Assembly: GCF_001457775.1 (NCBI RefSeq)
Contig: NZ_CYSG01000002.1
Coordinates: 186,001-250,000, forward strand
DNA length: 64,000 bases
From: Phaeobacter sp. CECT 5382
GTDB taxonomy: Bacteria; Pseudomonadota; Alphaproteobacteria; Rhodobacterales; Rhodobacteraceae
Reading direction: 5' to 3'
Below the pieces are notes generated by a model. That model was given only the letters and a program-made list of their open reading frames with translations. It was not told the origin of the DNA and did no database searches. Below are positions 9,254 to 18,653 of the stretch, one piece after another (the stretch's first letter is position 1; each line of letters starts with the position of its first letter). The position numbers and the translations under genes were made by a program.

Positions 9254-9919
9254 TCAGACCCCGGTCGAAAGGAACCTTACTTTTGCATGGGGACCTTTGG
9301 GGTCGAGCTCATACTTTCGTGGGTTTTGGCTCAAGTAACCCCGCCAGTTCTTGCTCTCCAGTGAGCTGATTTTAAAGCCATGTTGTTTAAACATGATCTG
9401 GCCCAGTGTCGTGATTTCTATACCGCTGCTGTTCTTGCTGTGGCTCTGGACAGCAGCACGGATCTTGAGATCGAGTGTTTTGGGGACAGGTGCTGTTGCC
9501 CCGTCACATGAGCTAGCCGAATTGTCGCCGAGCTCCCGGAACATGCTGCAGGCTTCGCGAAACATTTCTGGTGCCCTATGATCGCCTAACCCAAGGACAA
9601 ATTTGCCTTGTTCCCGTAGTTTGAGTGCAAGATGAGTGAAATCGCTGTCTGAACTTACAAGTACGAAACTTCCAAAACCGTGCTGGTAAGACAGCTCTAG
9701 CGCTTCGATGGTCAGACACATGTCGGCGGAGTTCTTCCCGGTCCCAGAATGCACAAGCTTGAAGCCAGCAGCCTGCGCCCAGGCAGGCAGCCGGGTTGCG
9801 TTTCCATAGACACGCTGCACGCAGGAGGGGCCAATGCGCCGCGAATGGTCCAGAATTTCAGGCAGGGTGTCGAAGCTGATGTTTTCTCCGTCGATGAGGA
9901 TAGCCATTTTTTCGGTCAT
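9254..9919 (-). CDS. NYN-domain putative ribonuclease with C-terminal LOTUS/OST-HTH-like domain
   Basis: A 221 aa protein. Residues 4-125 form a NYN (LabA/DUF88, PIN-like) fold with the expected acidic residues: Asp10 in LIDGEN, Asp66 in GKNSADMCL, and Asp91/Asp93 in SSDSDF. This centre suggests metal-dependent RNA cleavage. After a Ser/Ala-rich linker, residues about 148-218 (TLGQIMFKQHGFK, NWRGYLSQNPRKYEL) look like an OST-HTH/LOTUS RNA-binding module. Target unknown. It is transcribed toward kbl, 132 bases away, and may be separate from it. Confidence 0.82.
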   Translation of the reverse strand: MTEKMAILIDGENISFDTLPEILDHSRRIGPSCVQRVYGNATRLPAWAQAAGFKLVHSGTGKNSADMCLTIEALELSYQHGFGSFVLVSSDSDFTHLALKLREQGKFVLGLGDHRAPEMFREACSMFRELGDNSASSCDGATAPVPKTLDLKIRAAVQSHSKNSSGIEITTLGQIMFKQHGFKISSLESKNWRGYLSQNPRKYELDPKGPHAKVRFLSTGV

Positions 9920-10008
9920 GAATACACCTTGGTGGATTTTGCAATCCGTCGATGGTGCAGAAGGAATGCGGACTGAAAATGGCGATGATCAGCCTTGGGT
10001 TGATTTAT

Positions 10009-10575
10009 TCAGGCATTTTTAACAATTAGAAACACCCGCGCCACGCCGGAGGGCGCGGTGATCGCGTGGCTGACATCGGCGGCATAGCGGGCGGTGTCAC
10101 CGGCTTGCAGGACATCTTTTGCACTGCCGGATGTGACCTCGATCTCGCCTTCCAGCACCGTCAGCTGTTCCATGGCACCCCGGGTGTGGGGCTGGCTGGT
10201 CAGCGCACCCCCCTTGTCAAAGCGGATGTCATACACCTCGTGGCCGCCGGCCTCTTCTGGTGGCGACAGGATGCGGATGCGACAGCCTTCGCCGATGTTT
10301 TCGATCTTGGGCACGTCCACGGCGCGCAGCACTTCGATCCGGTCCTGCATGTCTCCTGCTTCCAGCAGCCCAGCAAAATCCACCTGCAGCGCGCGGGTGA
10401 GGTTCCAGAGTGTCGCAATGGTCGGAGAGCTCTCGCCGCGCTCGATCTGGCTCACCATTGAGCGGGAAACACCCGAGAGATTGGCGACCGCTTCAAGGGA
10501 CAGTCCTTGGGCGCGGCGGGCCTCTTTCAGGCGGGCGGGGAGGAGTGTCAGGATATCATCTGGGTTTTCCGTCAT
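10009..10575 (-). CDS. XRE-family regulator with C-terminal cupin domain
   Basis: A 188 aa regulator. Residues 14-70 are an XRE helix-turn-helix (LSLEAVANLSGVSRSMVSQIERGE), and residues about 110-186 form a cupin barrel, as in the PuuR/SutR group whose cupin senses a small ligand. The frame is open upstream to 11748 only because it runs antisense through the thiolase gene; the ATG at 10575 is the sensible start. It is divergent from the thiolase at 10708, with a palindrome between them, so control of the thiolase and of itself is a fair inference. Ligand unknown. Confidence 0.88.
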   Translation of the reverse strand: MTENPDDILTLLPARLKEARRAQGLSLEAVANLSGVSRSMVSQIERGESSPTIATLWNLTRALQVDFAGLLEAGDMQDRIEVLRAVDVPKIENIGEGCRIRILSPPEEAGGHEVYDIRFDKGGALTSQPHTRGAMEQLTVLEGEIEVTSGSAKDVLQAGDTARYAADVSHAITAPSGVARVFLIVKNA

Positions 10576-10598
10576 AGCAGAAGTCCTGCGCGGCTTGA

Positions 10599-10609
10599 GA
10601 CAAATTGTC
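10599..10609. promoter_or_regulatory. Candidate operator between cupin regulator and thiolase
   Basis: GACAA-A-TTGTC is a perfect 11-base palindrome, 24 bases upstream of the regulator start and about 100 upstream of the thiolase start. The placement suits autoregulation; binding is inference. Confidence 0.4.
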
Positions 10610-10707
10610 AATGACGGGACGTCCACAGGCCCAGGGGCCAGACAGGGGCAGACAGGGCCATGCTGCGACTGCATAATGCGCGCAACTGACCCATGAGGAG
10701 AGAGATC

Positions 10708-11883
10708 ATGACCGATATCGTCATTCTGGACGGCGCCCGCACTGCAATTGGCACCTTTGGCGGCGCACTTGCCAACACAGCCCCCATTGATCTGGCCACC
10801 ACGGTCTCGAAGGCCGCGATGGAACGGTCTGGCGTGGCACCTGAACAGATCGGTCATGTGGTCTTTGGTCATGTGATCAACACTGAGCCGCGCGATATGT
10901 ATCTGTCCCGCGTGGCAGCGATGCAGGCGGGTGTGCCCCATGGCACCCCGGCGATGAATGTGAACCGGCTGTGTGGTTCTGGCGCGCAGGCGCTGGTCTC
11001 GGGCATTCAGTCGCTGATGCTGAATGACGCGGATTTTGCCCTGACCGGTGGCGCCGAGAACATGTCGCGCAGCCCCTTTATCATGCAGCAGCAGCGCTGG
11101 GGCGCCAAGATGGGCGATGTCAAATCGCTCGATATGATGCTGGGCGCGCTGAACTGCCCATTCGGCACTGGCCATATGGGGGTGACGGCGGAAAACGTAG
11201 CGGACGAGCACGAGATCACCCGCGAACAGATGGATGAATTTTCCCTCGCCAGCCAGACCCGTGCGGCCGCGGCGATCGAGGCAGGCTATTTCCAAAGCCA
11301 GATCACCCCGGTTGAGGTCAAAGTAAAACGCGACATGGTGGCCTTTGAAGTGGATGAGCACCCCAAGGGCACCTCGATGGAGGCGCTGGGCGGTCTGCGG
11401 GCGGTGTTCCAGAAAGACGGGCGTGTCACGGCTGGCAATGCGTCTGGCATTAACGATGGGGCTGCCGCTCTGGTCATGGCGCGGGCTGACGCTGCCGAGA
11501 AGGCTGGGCTGAAACCAAAGGCGCGGGTTCTGGGCTATGCTCATGCCGGCGTGCGCCCCGAAGTCATGGGTATCGGCCCGGTGCCTGCGGTGCAGAACCT
11601 GCTGGCAAAAACCGGCCTCAAAGCCAGCGACTTTGATGTGATCGAAAGCAACGAGGCCTTTGCTTCGCAGGCTCTGGCGGTGAACAAGGAACTGGGGCTG
11701 GATCCGGCCAAGGTAAACCCCAATGGCGGTGCCATCGCGCTGGGCCATCCCGTTGGGGCCACGGGCGCCATCATCACCCTGAAGGCGCTGTATGAACTGG
11801 AGCGCACAGGCGGATCAAAAGCACTGATCACAATGTGCATTGGCGGCGGTCAGGGTATTGCGCTGGCGATCGAGCGTCTCTGA
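10708..11883 (+). CDS. Acetyl-CoA acetyltransferase (thiolase family)
   Basis: A 391 aa thiolase, the family's usual length. Acylated Cys89 lies in NRLCGSG, with His347 in GHPVGATG and Cys377 in CIGGGQG, so the full catalytic set is present; NEAFA is also there. It condenses or cleaves acyl-CoAs, acetoacetyl-CoA being the default guess. Another in-frame ATG lies at 10693, but GAGGAGAGAG sits at ideal spacing before ATG 10708, which gives the standard start MTDIVILDGARTA. It is divergent from the cupin regulator and followed by an intrinsic terminator. Not beside phaB or phaC here, so a storage-polymer role is unproven. Confidence 0.92.
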   Translation: MTDIVILDGARTAIGTFGGALANTAPIDLATTVSKAAMERSGVAPEQIGHVVFGHVINTEPRDMYLSRVAAMQAGVPHGTPAMNVNRLCGSGAQALVSGIQSLMLNDADFALTGGAENMSRSPFIMQQQRWGAKMGDVKSLDMMLGALNCPFGTGHMGVTAENVADEHEITREQMDEFSLASQTRAAAAIEAGYFQSQITPVEVKVKRDMVAFEVDEHPKGTSMEALGGLRAVFQKDGRVTAGNASGINDGAAALVMARADAAEKAGLKPKARVLGYAHAGVRPEVMGIGPVPAVQNLLAKTGLKASDFDVIESNEAFASQALAVNKELGLDPAKVNPNGGAIALGHPVGATGAIITLKALYELERTGGSKALITMCIGGGQGIALAIERL

Positions 11884-11955
11884 GCTTGTGACAGGAGGGG
11901 CTTTGCCCCTCTGACCCTATGGGTCACTCACCCCAAGGTATTGGCAACAAGATGA

Positions 11956-11984
11956 AAGGGCGTAGCGGGATGCTGCGCCCTTTT
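11956..11984. terminator. Terminator between convergent thiolase and ubiB
   Basis: AAGGGCGTAGC-GGGA-TGCTGCGCCCTT is a strong stem followed by TT on the plus strand; reading the other way it ends CCCTTTC. A smaller stem, GAGGGGCTTTGCCCCTC, lies just after the thiolase stop near 11895. It probably serves both convergent genes. Confidence 0.6.
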
Positions 11985-12001
11985 GCATGTTCAGATCCGG
12001 T

Positions 12002-13528
12002 TTAGAACAGATAGGTAAGAAGCACCGTGACGAGCGCGCCTGCTGCGGCCCCAAGGGCGGCGGCCCCTGTCCAGGCGCGCGCGCCGGGATCAGACGTGGG
12101 TTCCTGGGACTGGGCGACGAGAGCCTGTTCCATAAGGGCTGGCAGGCGTGGGCCGAACCGTGCCATGACCTTGGCGGTTTTCATCAGATCCGAAGCTATG
12201 GCGCGCGGGCCAATGCTTTTCTTGATGTAGTCCTCGACCACCGGGTGGGCCACTTCCCAGATATTGATATGCGGATCCAGAGAGCGGGCGACACCTTCGA
12301 CAACCACCATGGTGCGTTGCAGTAGGATCAGCTCGGTCCGGGTTTCCATGCCAAAGCGCTCTGTCACCTCAAAGAGATAGTTCAGCAGGCTGCCCATGGA
12401 GATATGGCTGGCATCCATGCCAAAGATTGGTTCTCCGACGGCGCGAATGGCGCGGGCAAACTCATCGACGTCCCGGTCGGCAGGTACATAGCCAGCTTCG
12501 AAATGCACCTCGGCGACGCGTTTGTAATCGCGTTTGATAAAACCAAACAGTATCTCGGCGTAGACCCGGCGGGTGTATTCATCAATGTGCCCCATGATGC
12601 CAAAATCATAGGCGATGATATCGCCATTGGCGGCCACCTTCAGATTGCCCTGGTGCATGTCGGCGTGGAAATAGCCGTCGCGCAGCGCATGGCGCAAGAA
12701 CAGCGACAGGACCTGTTCGCCCAAGGCCCGCCGGTCATGGCCCGCAGCATCCAGTGCCGCATTATCGCCCAGTGCCACGCCATCTGCCCAATCCAGCGTC
12801 ATCACCCGGCGGGCGGAGGCCTCCCAGCGGATCCTTGGCAGCTGAAAGCCTTCGTCATCGACGGTGTTGGCGGCAAATTCCGAAGCAGCAGAGCTTTCAA
12901 GCCGTAGGTCGAGTTCGCCCTGCACCACACCGTCAAAATGTTCGATCACCTCCATGGGGCGCAGGCGGCGCGCACCGGGGGCAAAGAGATCAACGATGCG
13001 GGCGGCAAAATAGAACGCGTCCACGTCCTTGTTAAAGGCGCGTTCAATGCCGGGACGCAGAACCTTGACGGCCACATCGTCACCGGATTCCGTCAAACGA
13101 GCGCGATGCACCTGCGCAATCGAGGCGGCGGCGATGGGTTCGCTGAACTCAGAAAAAACAACGTTTAGCGGGCGACCCAGTTCTTTTTCGACCTGAAGCA
13201 TCGCCTCGGCGCGTGAAAAGGGCGGCAGCTGATCCTGCAACACGCGTAGCTGCTGCGCTAGTTCTTCGCCAACCACATCGGGGCGGGTCGATAGTACCTG
13301 GCCGAATTTGATATAGGCAGGCCCCAGCGCCGTCAGCGCACGGGTGGCGGGCGGCATGGCGGGGTCGCCCTTGTAGCCTAGCCATTTGAAGGGCCAGCCC
13401 ATTGTATGAGCGAGGATACGCAGCGGTTTGGGGGCCTCAAAGGCATCCAGAACCAGGTTCATCGCGCCAGTGCGCTCAAACGTGGCGCCAGTGCGGATCA
13501 AACGGATGATGTTATGTGGGCCGCGCAT
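12002..13528 (-). CDS. ubiB: UbiB, ABC1/ADCK kinase-like ubiquinone biosynthesis protein
   Basis: A 508 aa atypical kinase-like ATPase needed for ubiquinone biosynthesis, anchored at the inner membrane. The ABC1 signatures are present: KFGQVLSTRPD (KxGQ motif), the alanine-rich loop AAASIAQVHRA, the nucleotide-binding lysine in VAVKVLRP, HADMHQGNL, and the metal-binding YDFG. The C-terminus ends in a hydrophobic helix (AALGAAAGALVTVLLTYLF). It starts 3 bases after the ubiE stop and is convergent with the thiolase. The catalytic name 2-polyprenylphenol 6-hydroxylase is historical; the kinase-like fold is what is seen. Confidence 0.95.
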   Translation of the reverse strand: MRGPHNIIRLIRTGATFERTGAMNLVLDAFEAPKPLRILAHTMGWPFKWLGYKGDPAMPPATRALTALGPAYIKFGQVLSTRPDVVGEELAQQLRVLQDQLPPFSRAEAMLQVEKELGRPLNVVFSEFSEPIAAASIAQVHRARLTESGDDVAVKVLRPGIERAFNKDVDAFYFAARIVDLFAPGARRLRPMEVIEHFDGVVQGELDLRLESSAASEFAANTVDDEGFQLPRIRWEASARRVMTLDWADGVALGDNAALDAAGHDRRALGEQVLSLFLRHALRDGYFHADMHQGNLKVAANGDIIAYDFGIMGHIDEYTRRVYAEILFGFIKRDYKRVAEVHFEAGYVPADRDVDEFARAIRAVGEPIFGMDASHISMGSLLNYLFEVTERFGMETRTELILLQRTMVVVEGVARSLDPHINIWEVAHPVVEDYIKKSIGPRAIASDLMKTAKVMARFGPRLPALMEQALVAQSQEPTSDPGARAWTGAAALGAAAGALVTVLLTYLF

Positions 13529-13531
13529 TCT

Positions 13532-14284
13532 CTAGATTTTCCAGCCAGAGTGCAGTGCTGCGATGCCAAGTGACAGGTTGCGGTACTTGGCATTGGCAAA
13601 GCCCGCGGTTTTGACCATCTGCAAAAAGGTTTCCTGATCGGGGAAGTTGCGGATCGATTCCACCAGATACTGATAGCTGTCGTAGTCATTGGCAATGAGC
13701 TTGCCCATACGGGGGATCACGTTGAAGCTATAGAGATCATAGAGCTTCTGCATGCCATCATTGGGAAGTTGCGAGAACTCCAGTACCATTAGGCGGCCGC
13801 CGGGTTTCAGCACGCGATAGGCCTCGTTCAGGGCTTCTTGTGGGCGGGTGACGTTCCGGATGCCAAAGGAGATGGTATAGACGTCAAAGGTATTATCCTT
13901 GAAGGGCAGGGCCATAGCGTCACCGGTGACCCAGTCGAGGCTGTCTGCCATCTGTTCGGCCTCAGCGCGTTTGCGCCCTTCGATCAACATCGGCGCAGTT
14001 AGATCCAATACTGTGGAATGGCCATGTCCGGCGCGTTTCAGAAAGCGGAAGGAAATATCGCCGGTGCCGCCTGCCACATCCAGAAGGCGCTGGCCGGGGC
14101 GGGGTGCGAGCCAATCCATCATCGCGTCTTTCCAGACCCGGTGGATACCCATGCTCATGACATCATTCATGACGTCATATTTTGAGGCCACCGAATTGAA
14201 GACACCCTGTACCCGACCCGCCTTTTCGTGTTCGGGGACGGTTTCAAAGCCAAAATGGGTGGTGCTGTCTGATCTATCGCTCAT
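13532..14284 (-). CDS. ubiE: UbiE demethylmenaquinone/ubiquinone C-methyltransferase
   Basis: A 250 aa class I SAM-dependent methyltransferase for the C-methylation step in quinone synthesis. UbiE signatures are clear: [17 protein letters not shown] (about 36-52), the SAM-binding [10 protein letters not shown] (68-77), [14 protein letters not shown], and LEFSQ. It is the first gene of a ubiE-ubiB operon, divergent from mutM across a 95-base gap. Start is an ATG directly before the expected N-terminal acidic segment. Confidence 0.96.
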   Translation of the reverse strand: MSDRSDSTTHFGFETVPEHEKAGRVQGVFNSVASKYDVMNDVMSMGIHRVWKDAMMDWLAPRPGQRLLDVAGGTGDISFRFLKRAGHGHSTVLDLTAPMLIEGRKRAEAEQMADSLDWVTGDAMALPFKDNTFDVYTISFGIRNVTRPQEALNEAYRVLKPGGRLMVLEFSQLPNDGMQKLYDLYSFNVIPRMGKLIANDYDSYQYLVESIRNFPDQETFLQMVKTAGFANAKYRNLSLGIAALHSGWKI

Positions 14285-14379
14285 GTGGCTTGCCGTTTTC
14301 TAAGGATCGCCCCACTTATAGGACGTTGGAGGGCAGGTACAATGTGGCCCTTATGTCATAAACCGTTAGGAGCGATGTA

Positions 14380-15231
14380 ATGCCTGAATTGCCTGAGGTC
14401 GAGACCGTGATGCAGGGATTGCGCCCGTCGATGGAGGGTGCGGTGATCGCCAGGGCCAACGTCAATCGTCCCGATCTGCGCTGGCCTTTCCCAGAGCGCA
14501 TGGCCGAGCGGTTGACCGGCGCGCAGGTGGTAGCACTGCGGCGGCGGTCAAAATACATCCTGGCAGAGCTGGACCGGGGCGAGACCCTGCTGATCCATCT
14601 GGGCATGTCCGGGCGAATGACGGTTTCGGGCGACCCCCTTGGACAATTCGTGCATGATCACCCGCAGGCGGAAAAACACGACCACGTGGTCTTTGATATG
14701 AAGAACGGCGCGCGGGTCACCTTCAATGATCCGCGCCGCTTTGGGGCGATGGATCTGATCGACACTTCTGGGCTGGCGGAGCACAAATTGCTCAAGGTGC
14801 TGGGGCCGGAACCTTTGGGCAATGATTTTCACGAAGATCACCTGATCGCCGCCTTCAAGGGCAAGAACTCTCCGGTGAAATCGGCGCTGCTGGATCAGGG
14901 AATCATTGCTGGTCTTGGCAATATCTACGTTTGCGAAGCTCTGTTTCGGGCGGGAATTTCACCAAAACGAAAAGCAGGGCAACTCTCTGCCGCGCGGGTT
15001 TCTGCCCTGGTTCCGATCATTCGACAGGTGCTCCGCGATGCCATTTCAGCGGGTGGATCATCCCTAAAAGATTTCCGCCAAGCTAATGGAGAACTTGGAT
15101 ATTTTCAGCACAGCTTTGACGTTTATGGCCGCGAGGGGGAACCCTGTCGGCGCACGGGCTGTGCAGGCTCTATTGCCAGAATCACCCAGTCGGGGCGATC
15201 CTCCTTCTATTGTGGCAAGTGCCAAAGATAG
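14380..15231 (+). CDS. mutM: Formamidopyrimidine-DNA glycosylase MutM (Fpg)
   Basis: A 283 aa base-excision glycosylase/AP-lyase that removes 8-oxoguanine and formamidopyrimidines. The N-terminus [10 protein letters not shown] provides the catalytic proline (after Met removal) and Glu. [10 protein letters not shown] and the helix-two-turn-helix [17 protein letters not shown] are typical, and the C-terminal zinc finger keeps four cysteines (CRRTGC, then YCGKC). Length is normal. It is divergent from ubiE; the enoyl-CoA hydratase gene follows 64 bases downstream. mutY lies further along the window. Confidence 0.96.
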   Translation: MPELPEVETVMQGLRPSMEGAVIARANVNRPDLRWPFPERMAERLTGAQVVALRRRSKYILAELDRGETLLIHLGMSGRMTVSGDPLGQFVHDHPQAEKHDHVVFDMKNGARVTFNDPRRFGAMDLIDTSGLAEHKLLKVLGPEPLGNDFHEDHLIAAFKGKNSPVKSALLDQGIIAGLGNIYVCEALFRAGISPKRKAGQLSAARVSALVPIIRQVLRDAISAGGSSLKDFRQANGELGYFQHSFDVYGREGEPCRRTGCAGSIARITQSGRSSFYCGKCQR

Positions 15232-15295
15232 CTTGAATGCGATATTTCTCGTGGTAATGACTCGTTTCTGAATGGAACAATGAAAGCAAGAAATC

Positions 15296-16072
15296 ATGGC
15301 CTATGAGACGATCAACGTCGAAGTGCAGGACCACGTTTGCCTTATCAAACTGCATCGCCCCGAGGCGTTGAACGCGCTCAATGCAGAGCTTGTGAATGAA
15401 CTGTGCACGGCCCTGGAAGAAGCCGATAGCAGCGACAAGGTGCGCTGCATTGTGCTGACCGGTTCGGAAAAGGCCTTTGCGGCTGGCGCCGACATCAAAG
15501 AAATGTCCGAGATGAGCTTCACGGACGTCTACACAACCGATCTTTTTGCCCAGGTGAATGACCGTATCGGGGCAATCCGCAAGCCGATCGTTGCCGCTGT
15601 GGCAGGCTATGCGCTGGGCGGCGGTTGCGAGCTGGCGATGCTTTGTGATTTCGTCATAGCAGCCGAGACCGCCAAGTTCGGTCAGCCCGAGATCAATCTG
15701 GGCGTGGTTGCCGGTATCGGTGGCACTCAGCGTTTGACACGCTTTGTGGGTAAGTCGAAATCCATGGACATGAACCTCACCGGTCGTTTCATGGGCGCCG
15801 AAGAGGCCGAGCGCGCCGGGCTGGTGTCCCGCGTGGTTCCCGCCAAAAAGCTGATCGAAGAAGCCATGGGCGCGGCGCAGAAGATCGCCGAGAAATCCCT
15901 GCTGACTGCTATGGCCGTCAAAGAATCGGTGAACCGCAGCTATGAGCTGCCTTTGAACGAAGGCCTGCTGTTTGAGCGCCGGGTCTTTCATTCGATGTTT
16001 GCCACCGAGGATCAGAAAGAGGGCATGGCTGCCTTTCTGGAAAAGCGCGAAGCACAGTTCCGCGATAAATAA
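15296..16072 (+). CDS. Enoyl-CoA hydratase
   Basis: A 258 aa crotonase-family enzyme that hydrates 2-enoyl-CoA in beta-oxidation. The oxyanion-hole segments AGADIKEM and [12 protein letters not shown] are present, and both catalytic glutamates occur (in GGGCE and in FGQPEINLG), matching true hydratases of the FadB1x/short-chain type. [24 protein letters not shown] is also characteristic. Length is standard. It stands alone after mutM; nearby fatty-acid genes are only the thiolase 4 kb upstream, so the exact substrate range is open. Confidence 0.93.
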   Translation: MAYETINVEVQDHVCLIKLHRPEALNALNAELVNELCTALEEADSSDKVRCIVLTGSEKAFAAGADIKEMSEMSFTDVYTTDLFAQVNDRIGAIRKPIVAAVAGYALGGGCELAMLCDFVIAAETAKFGQPEINLGVVAGIGGTQRLTRFVGKSKSMDMNLTGRFMGAEEAERAGLVSRVVPAKKLIEEAMGAAQKIAEKSLLTAMAVKESVNRSYELPLNEGLLFERRVFHSMFATEDQKEGMAAFLEKREAQFRDK

Positions 16073-16328
16073 GACGACGAGGGCGTACTTAAGTCAGGGC
16101 CCTTGGATAGGTGGTCCTGACGTCTTCACTGAGGTTTGGCAACTTTTGTGAGGATCACAAACGGTCCTTTGGTAATTCCCTTGCATATTTCAGGGAGCCG
16201 CTATAAAGACCGCTGCCATACATGCGCGTGCAGCCCGCTTGGCTAGAATCACTCCGTTGATCCGATCCGGGTTTGGCTGGCTTGCGCCGACATCGACATA
16301 TTGAACCCGAATAAAAGGTCACAGAGAC

Positions 16329-16592
16329 ATGGCAAATACGCCTCAGGCAAAAAAACGCGCCCGTCAGAACGAAAAGCGCTTTGAAGTTAACAAAGCCCGC
16401 CGTTCGCGCATCCGCACCTACCTGCGTAAAGTTGAAGAAGCGATCGAGTCCGGCGACAAAGCAGCCGCGACTGCCGCTCTGCGCGCTGCTCAGCCTGAAC
16501 TGATGCGTGGCGTGACCAAGGGCGTCTACCACAAGAACACCGCGTCGCGGAAAGTTTCGCGTCTGGCCTCACGGGTCAAGTCGCTGGGTTGA
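16329..16592 (+). CDS. rpsT: 30S ribosomal protein S20
   Basis: An 87 aa basic protein that binds 16S rRNA in the small subunit. The N-terminus [17 protein letters not shown], the middle [13 protein letters not shown] and the end [21 protein letters not shown] are standard S20. Length is normal. It is preceded by a 256-base leader region without a gene and followed by its own terminator. rpsT beside dnaA is a common alphaproteobacterial arrangement. Confidence 0.98.
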   Translation: MANTPQAKKRARQNEKRFEVNKARRSRIRTYLRKVEEAIESGDKAAATAALRAAQPELMRGVTKGVYHKNTASRKVSRLASRVKSLG

Positions 16593-16654
16593 TTCTCCTG
16601 TGGGGATTTCCTGAAAACGGGAATTCACGCAAGTCAGATTTTCAAAAAAATGAA

Positions 16655-16680
16655 GGCGTCGCATTTTTGCGGCGCCTTTT
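16655..16680 (+). terminator. Intrinsic terminator after rpsT
   Basis: GGCGTCGC-ATTTTT-GCGGCGCC pairs with one G-T wobble and is followed by TTTTGCG, 62 bases after the rpsT stop. Confidence 0.7.
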
Positions 16681-17168
16681 GCGTTTCCTGCTTTTAGATC
16701 AGGCTGTGCTGCAGCTGCGAGAGATTCTTTGTCGGCAAAGCAGGAGTCAACATCAGAGTTTCATTGCCGCTGCCCTGTGCAAATTGCTACCACTGTTACA
16801 GCGATTCACTCGCTGGGGGGACAGGCTGCTCGCGGTGACCTTGACGGGCATCAAGGTTATTGACGGCGCATGATGTTAGTGGAAACCAGGTTGGTTTCTG
16901 CCGCTCATGCACCCTGCTGTATTGGTATTCCGATCAGCGGCCTTGTCCCATTTGTGTGCAGAAACGGTTTTTTGTATCGAGTTGAAACCTCCCTAATTCG
17001 GGCGGTTTTTTAATTGGACAACCCGTTAACCCGTCAGGGGATGTGGCCAGGTTTTGCCTGTCCGCAAATGCATGTGCTGTGGGTGATGACGGCTCCGGTT
17101 TCGGAGTAGGATGAAACGATAGGCCAAAGAAGAACGGGCCGTGCTTTTGGGGACGCATGAGGCGCAGC
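16681..17168 (+). promoter_or_regulatory. dnaA upstream region with GANTC cluster and orphan terminator
   Basis: This stretch has no gene. Three GANTC sites fall within 85 bases (16723, 16744, 16803), with another at 16591 by the rpsT stop. A stem AAACC-T-CCC-loop-GGG-C-GGTTT with a T run lies at 16985-17011. A TTAACC half site is at 17026. Only one relaxed DnaA-box match (TTCTGCACA on the minus strand, 16955-16963) was found, so I do not call an origin. The dnaA promoter is expected here. Confidence 0.5.
16985..17011 (+). terminator. Orphan intrinsic terminator upstream of dnaA
   Basis: AAACC and CCC pair with GGG and GGTTT around the loop TAATTC, followed by TTTTTT. No annotated gene ends here, and rpsT already has a terminator 300 bases earlier, so it may end a small RNA or attenuate dnaA transcription. 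Confidence 0.55.
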
Positions 17169-18653
17169 ATGACGGAAGATAAATGGGGACAGCTCAGAAC
17201 ACGCCTTCTGAAGACTGTTGGGCAAAACAACTTTACCACTTGGATTGAACCGCTTGAGTTCAATTCAGTTGACGATGGCGTGGCCGTGTTTCACGTGCCA
17301 ACCAATTTCATGGGCAACTATGTCAGTCAGAACTTCGCGGATCTGATTTTGCATGAATTTAATCTCTCTGGTGAGCCGGTTCAGCGGCTTGCCTTTCGGG
17401 TTGCTGCCAATTCGCCTGCGCGCCCTGTGCGCCAGTCGGAACAGCCGGCGGAACCCTTTGCTGAAATGCAGGGCCACAATGGGGCTGCCAGCAGTGCTGC
17501 AACTGCTGACGAGTCCCAGAACGAGGTCCGGTGGGAGGCGGCGTCTGCGCGTGGCAACTCAGCGGGCAATAGTCTTTCGAGCAAGGCCGCTGCACGCGAG
17601 CCTATGGAGACTCTGCAGGCAGCGCCTCTGGATCCTCGATTTACCTTTGACAGCTTTGTCGTGGGTAAACCGAACGAATTGGCGCATGCCGCAGCACGTC
17701 GCGTGGGCGAGGGTGGGCCGGTGACCTTCAATCCGCTGGTGCTTTATGGCGGTGTCGGTCTGGGTAAAACCCACCTGATGCATGCCATCGCCTGGGAGCT
17801 GACGGAGCAGAACCCTGATCTGAACGTGCTGTATCTTTCGGCAGAGCAGTTCATGTACCGGTTTGTGCAGGCTCTGCGCGAGCGCAAGATGATGGATTTC
17901 AAACATCTATTCCGCTCGGTTGATGTGCTGATGGTGGATGATGTGCAATTCATCGCGGGCAAGGATTCAACTCAGGAAGAATTCTTCCACACATTCAACG
18001 CGCTGGTGGATCAGAACAAACAGATCATCATCTCTGCTGATCGCGCCCCCGGCGAGATCAAGGATCTCGAAGATCGGGTGAAGTCCCGCCTGCAATGTGG
18101 TCTGGTGGTGGATCTGCACCCTACCGACTATGAGCTGCGTCTCGGGATTTTGCAGACCAAGGTTCAGCATCAGCAGCTGACCTATCCTGGCCTGCAGATC
18201 GCTGATGGGGTTCTTGAATTCCTGGCGCATCGCATTTCGACCAATGTGCGGGTGCTCGAGGGCGCTCTGACCCGGCTTTTCGCTTTTGCGTCGCTGGTGG
18301 GGCGTGAGATCGACATGGATCTGACACAGGATTGTCTGGCGGATGTATTGCGGGCTTCGGAACGCAAAATCACCGTTGAAGAAATCCAGCGCAAGGTCTC
18401 GGAGTATTACAACATCCGCATGTCCGATATCATTGGTCCTAAGCGGTTGCGGTCTTATGCGCGTCCGCGTCAGGTGGCGATGTATCTGTGCAAGCAGTTG
18501 ACCAGCCGCAGCTTGCCCGAGATCGGCCGCCGTTTCGGCGGACGCGACCATACCACAGTCATGCATGGTGTGCGTCGCATCGAAGAGTTGAAATCCACAG
18601 ACGGCCAGATCGCCGAAGATGTGGAAATGCTGCGCCGCGCGCTGGAATCGTAG
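17169..18653 (+). CDS. dnaA: Chromosomal replication initiator DnaA
   Basis: A 494 aa AAA+ ATPase that opens the replication origin. Domain I covers about 1-80 (KTVGQNNFTTWIEPLEF), domain II is a variable Ala/Ser-rich linker (about 80-155), domain III has Walker A GGVGLGKTHL and Walker B LMVDDVQFI, and domain IV carries the DnaA signature GGRDHTTVMHGVRRIE for box recognition. An in-frame ATG at 17157 is also possible; 17169 gives the N-terminus seen in relatives (MTEDKWGQLR). It is followed by dnaN 285 bases on. Confidence 0.97.
   Translation: MTEDKWGQLRTRLLKTVGQNNFTTWIEPLEFNSVDDGVAVFHVPTNFMGNYVSQNFADLILHEFNLSGEPVQRLAFRVAANSPARPVRQSEQPAEPFAEMQGHNGAASSAATADESQNEVRWEAASARGNSAGNSLSSKAAAREPMETLQAAPLDPRFTFDSFVVGKPNELAHAAARRVGEGGPVTFNPLVLYGGVGLGKTHLMHAIAWELTEQNPDLNVLYLSAEQFMYRFVQALRERKMMDFKHLFRSVDVLMVDDVQFIAGKDSTQEEFFHTFNALVDQNKQIIISADRAPGEIKDLEDRVKSRLQCGLVVDLHPTDYELRLGILQTKVQHQQLTYPGLQIADGVLEFLAHRISTNVRVLEGALTRLFAFASLVGREIDMDLTQDCLADVLRASERKITVEEIQRKVSEYYNIRMSDIIGPKRLRSYARPRQVAMYLCKQLTSRSLPEIGRRFGGRDHTTVMHGVRRIEELKSTDGQIAEDVEMLRRALES

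Noticed and set aside
16681-17168. Chromosome origin between rpsT and dnaA
   Set aside because: Only one relaxed DnaA-box match and no AT-rich unwinding run beyond a short T tract; not enough to call an origin.
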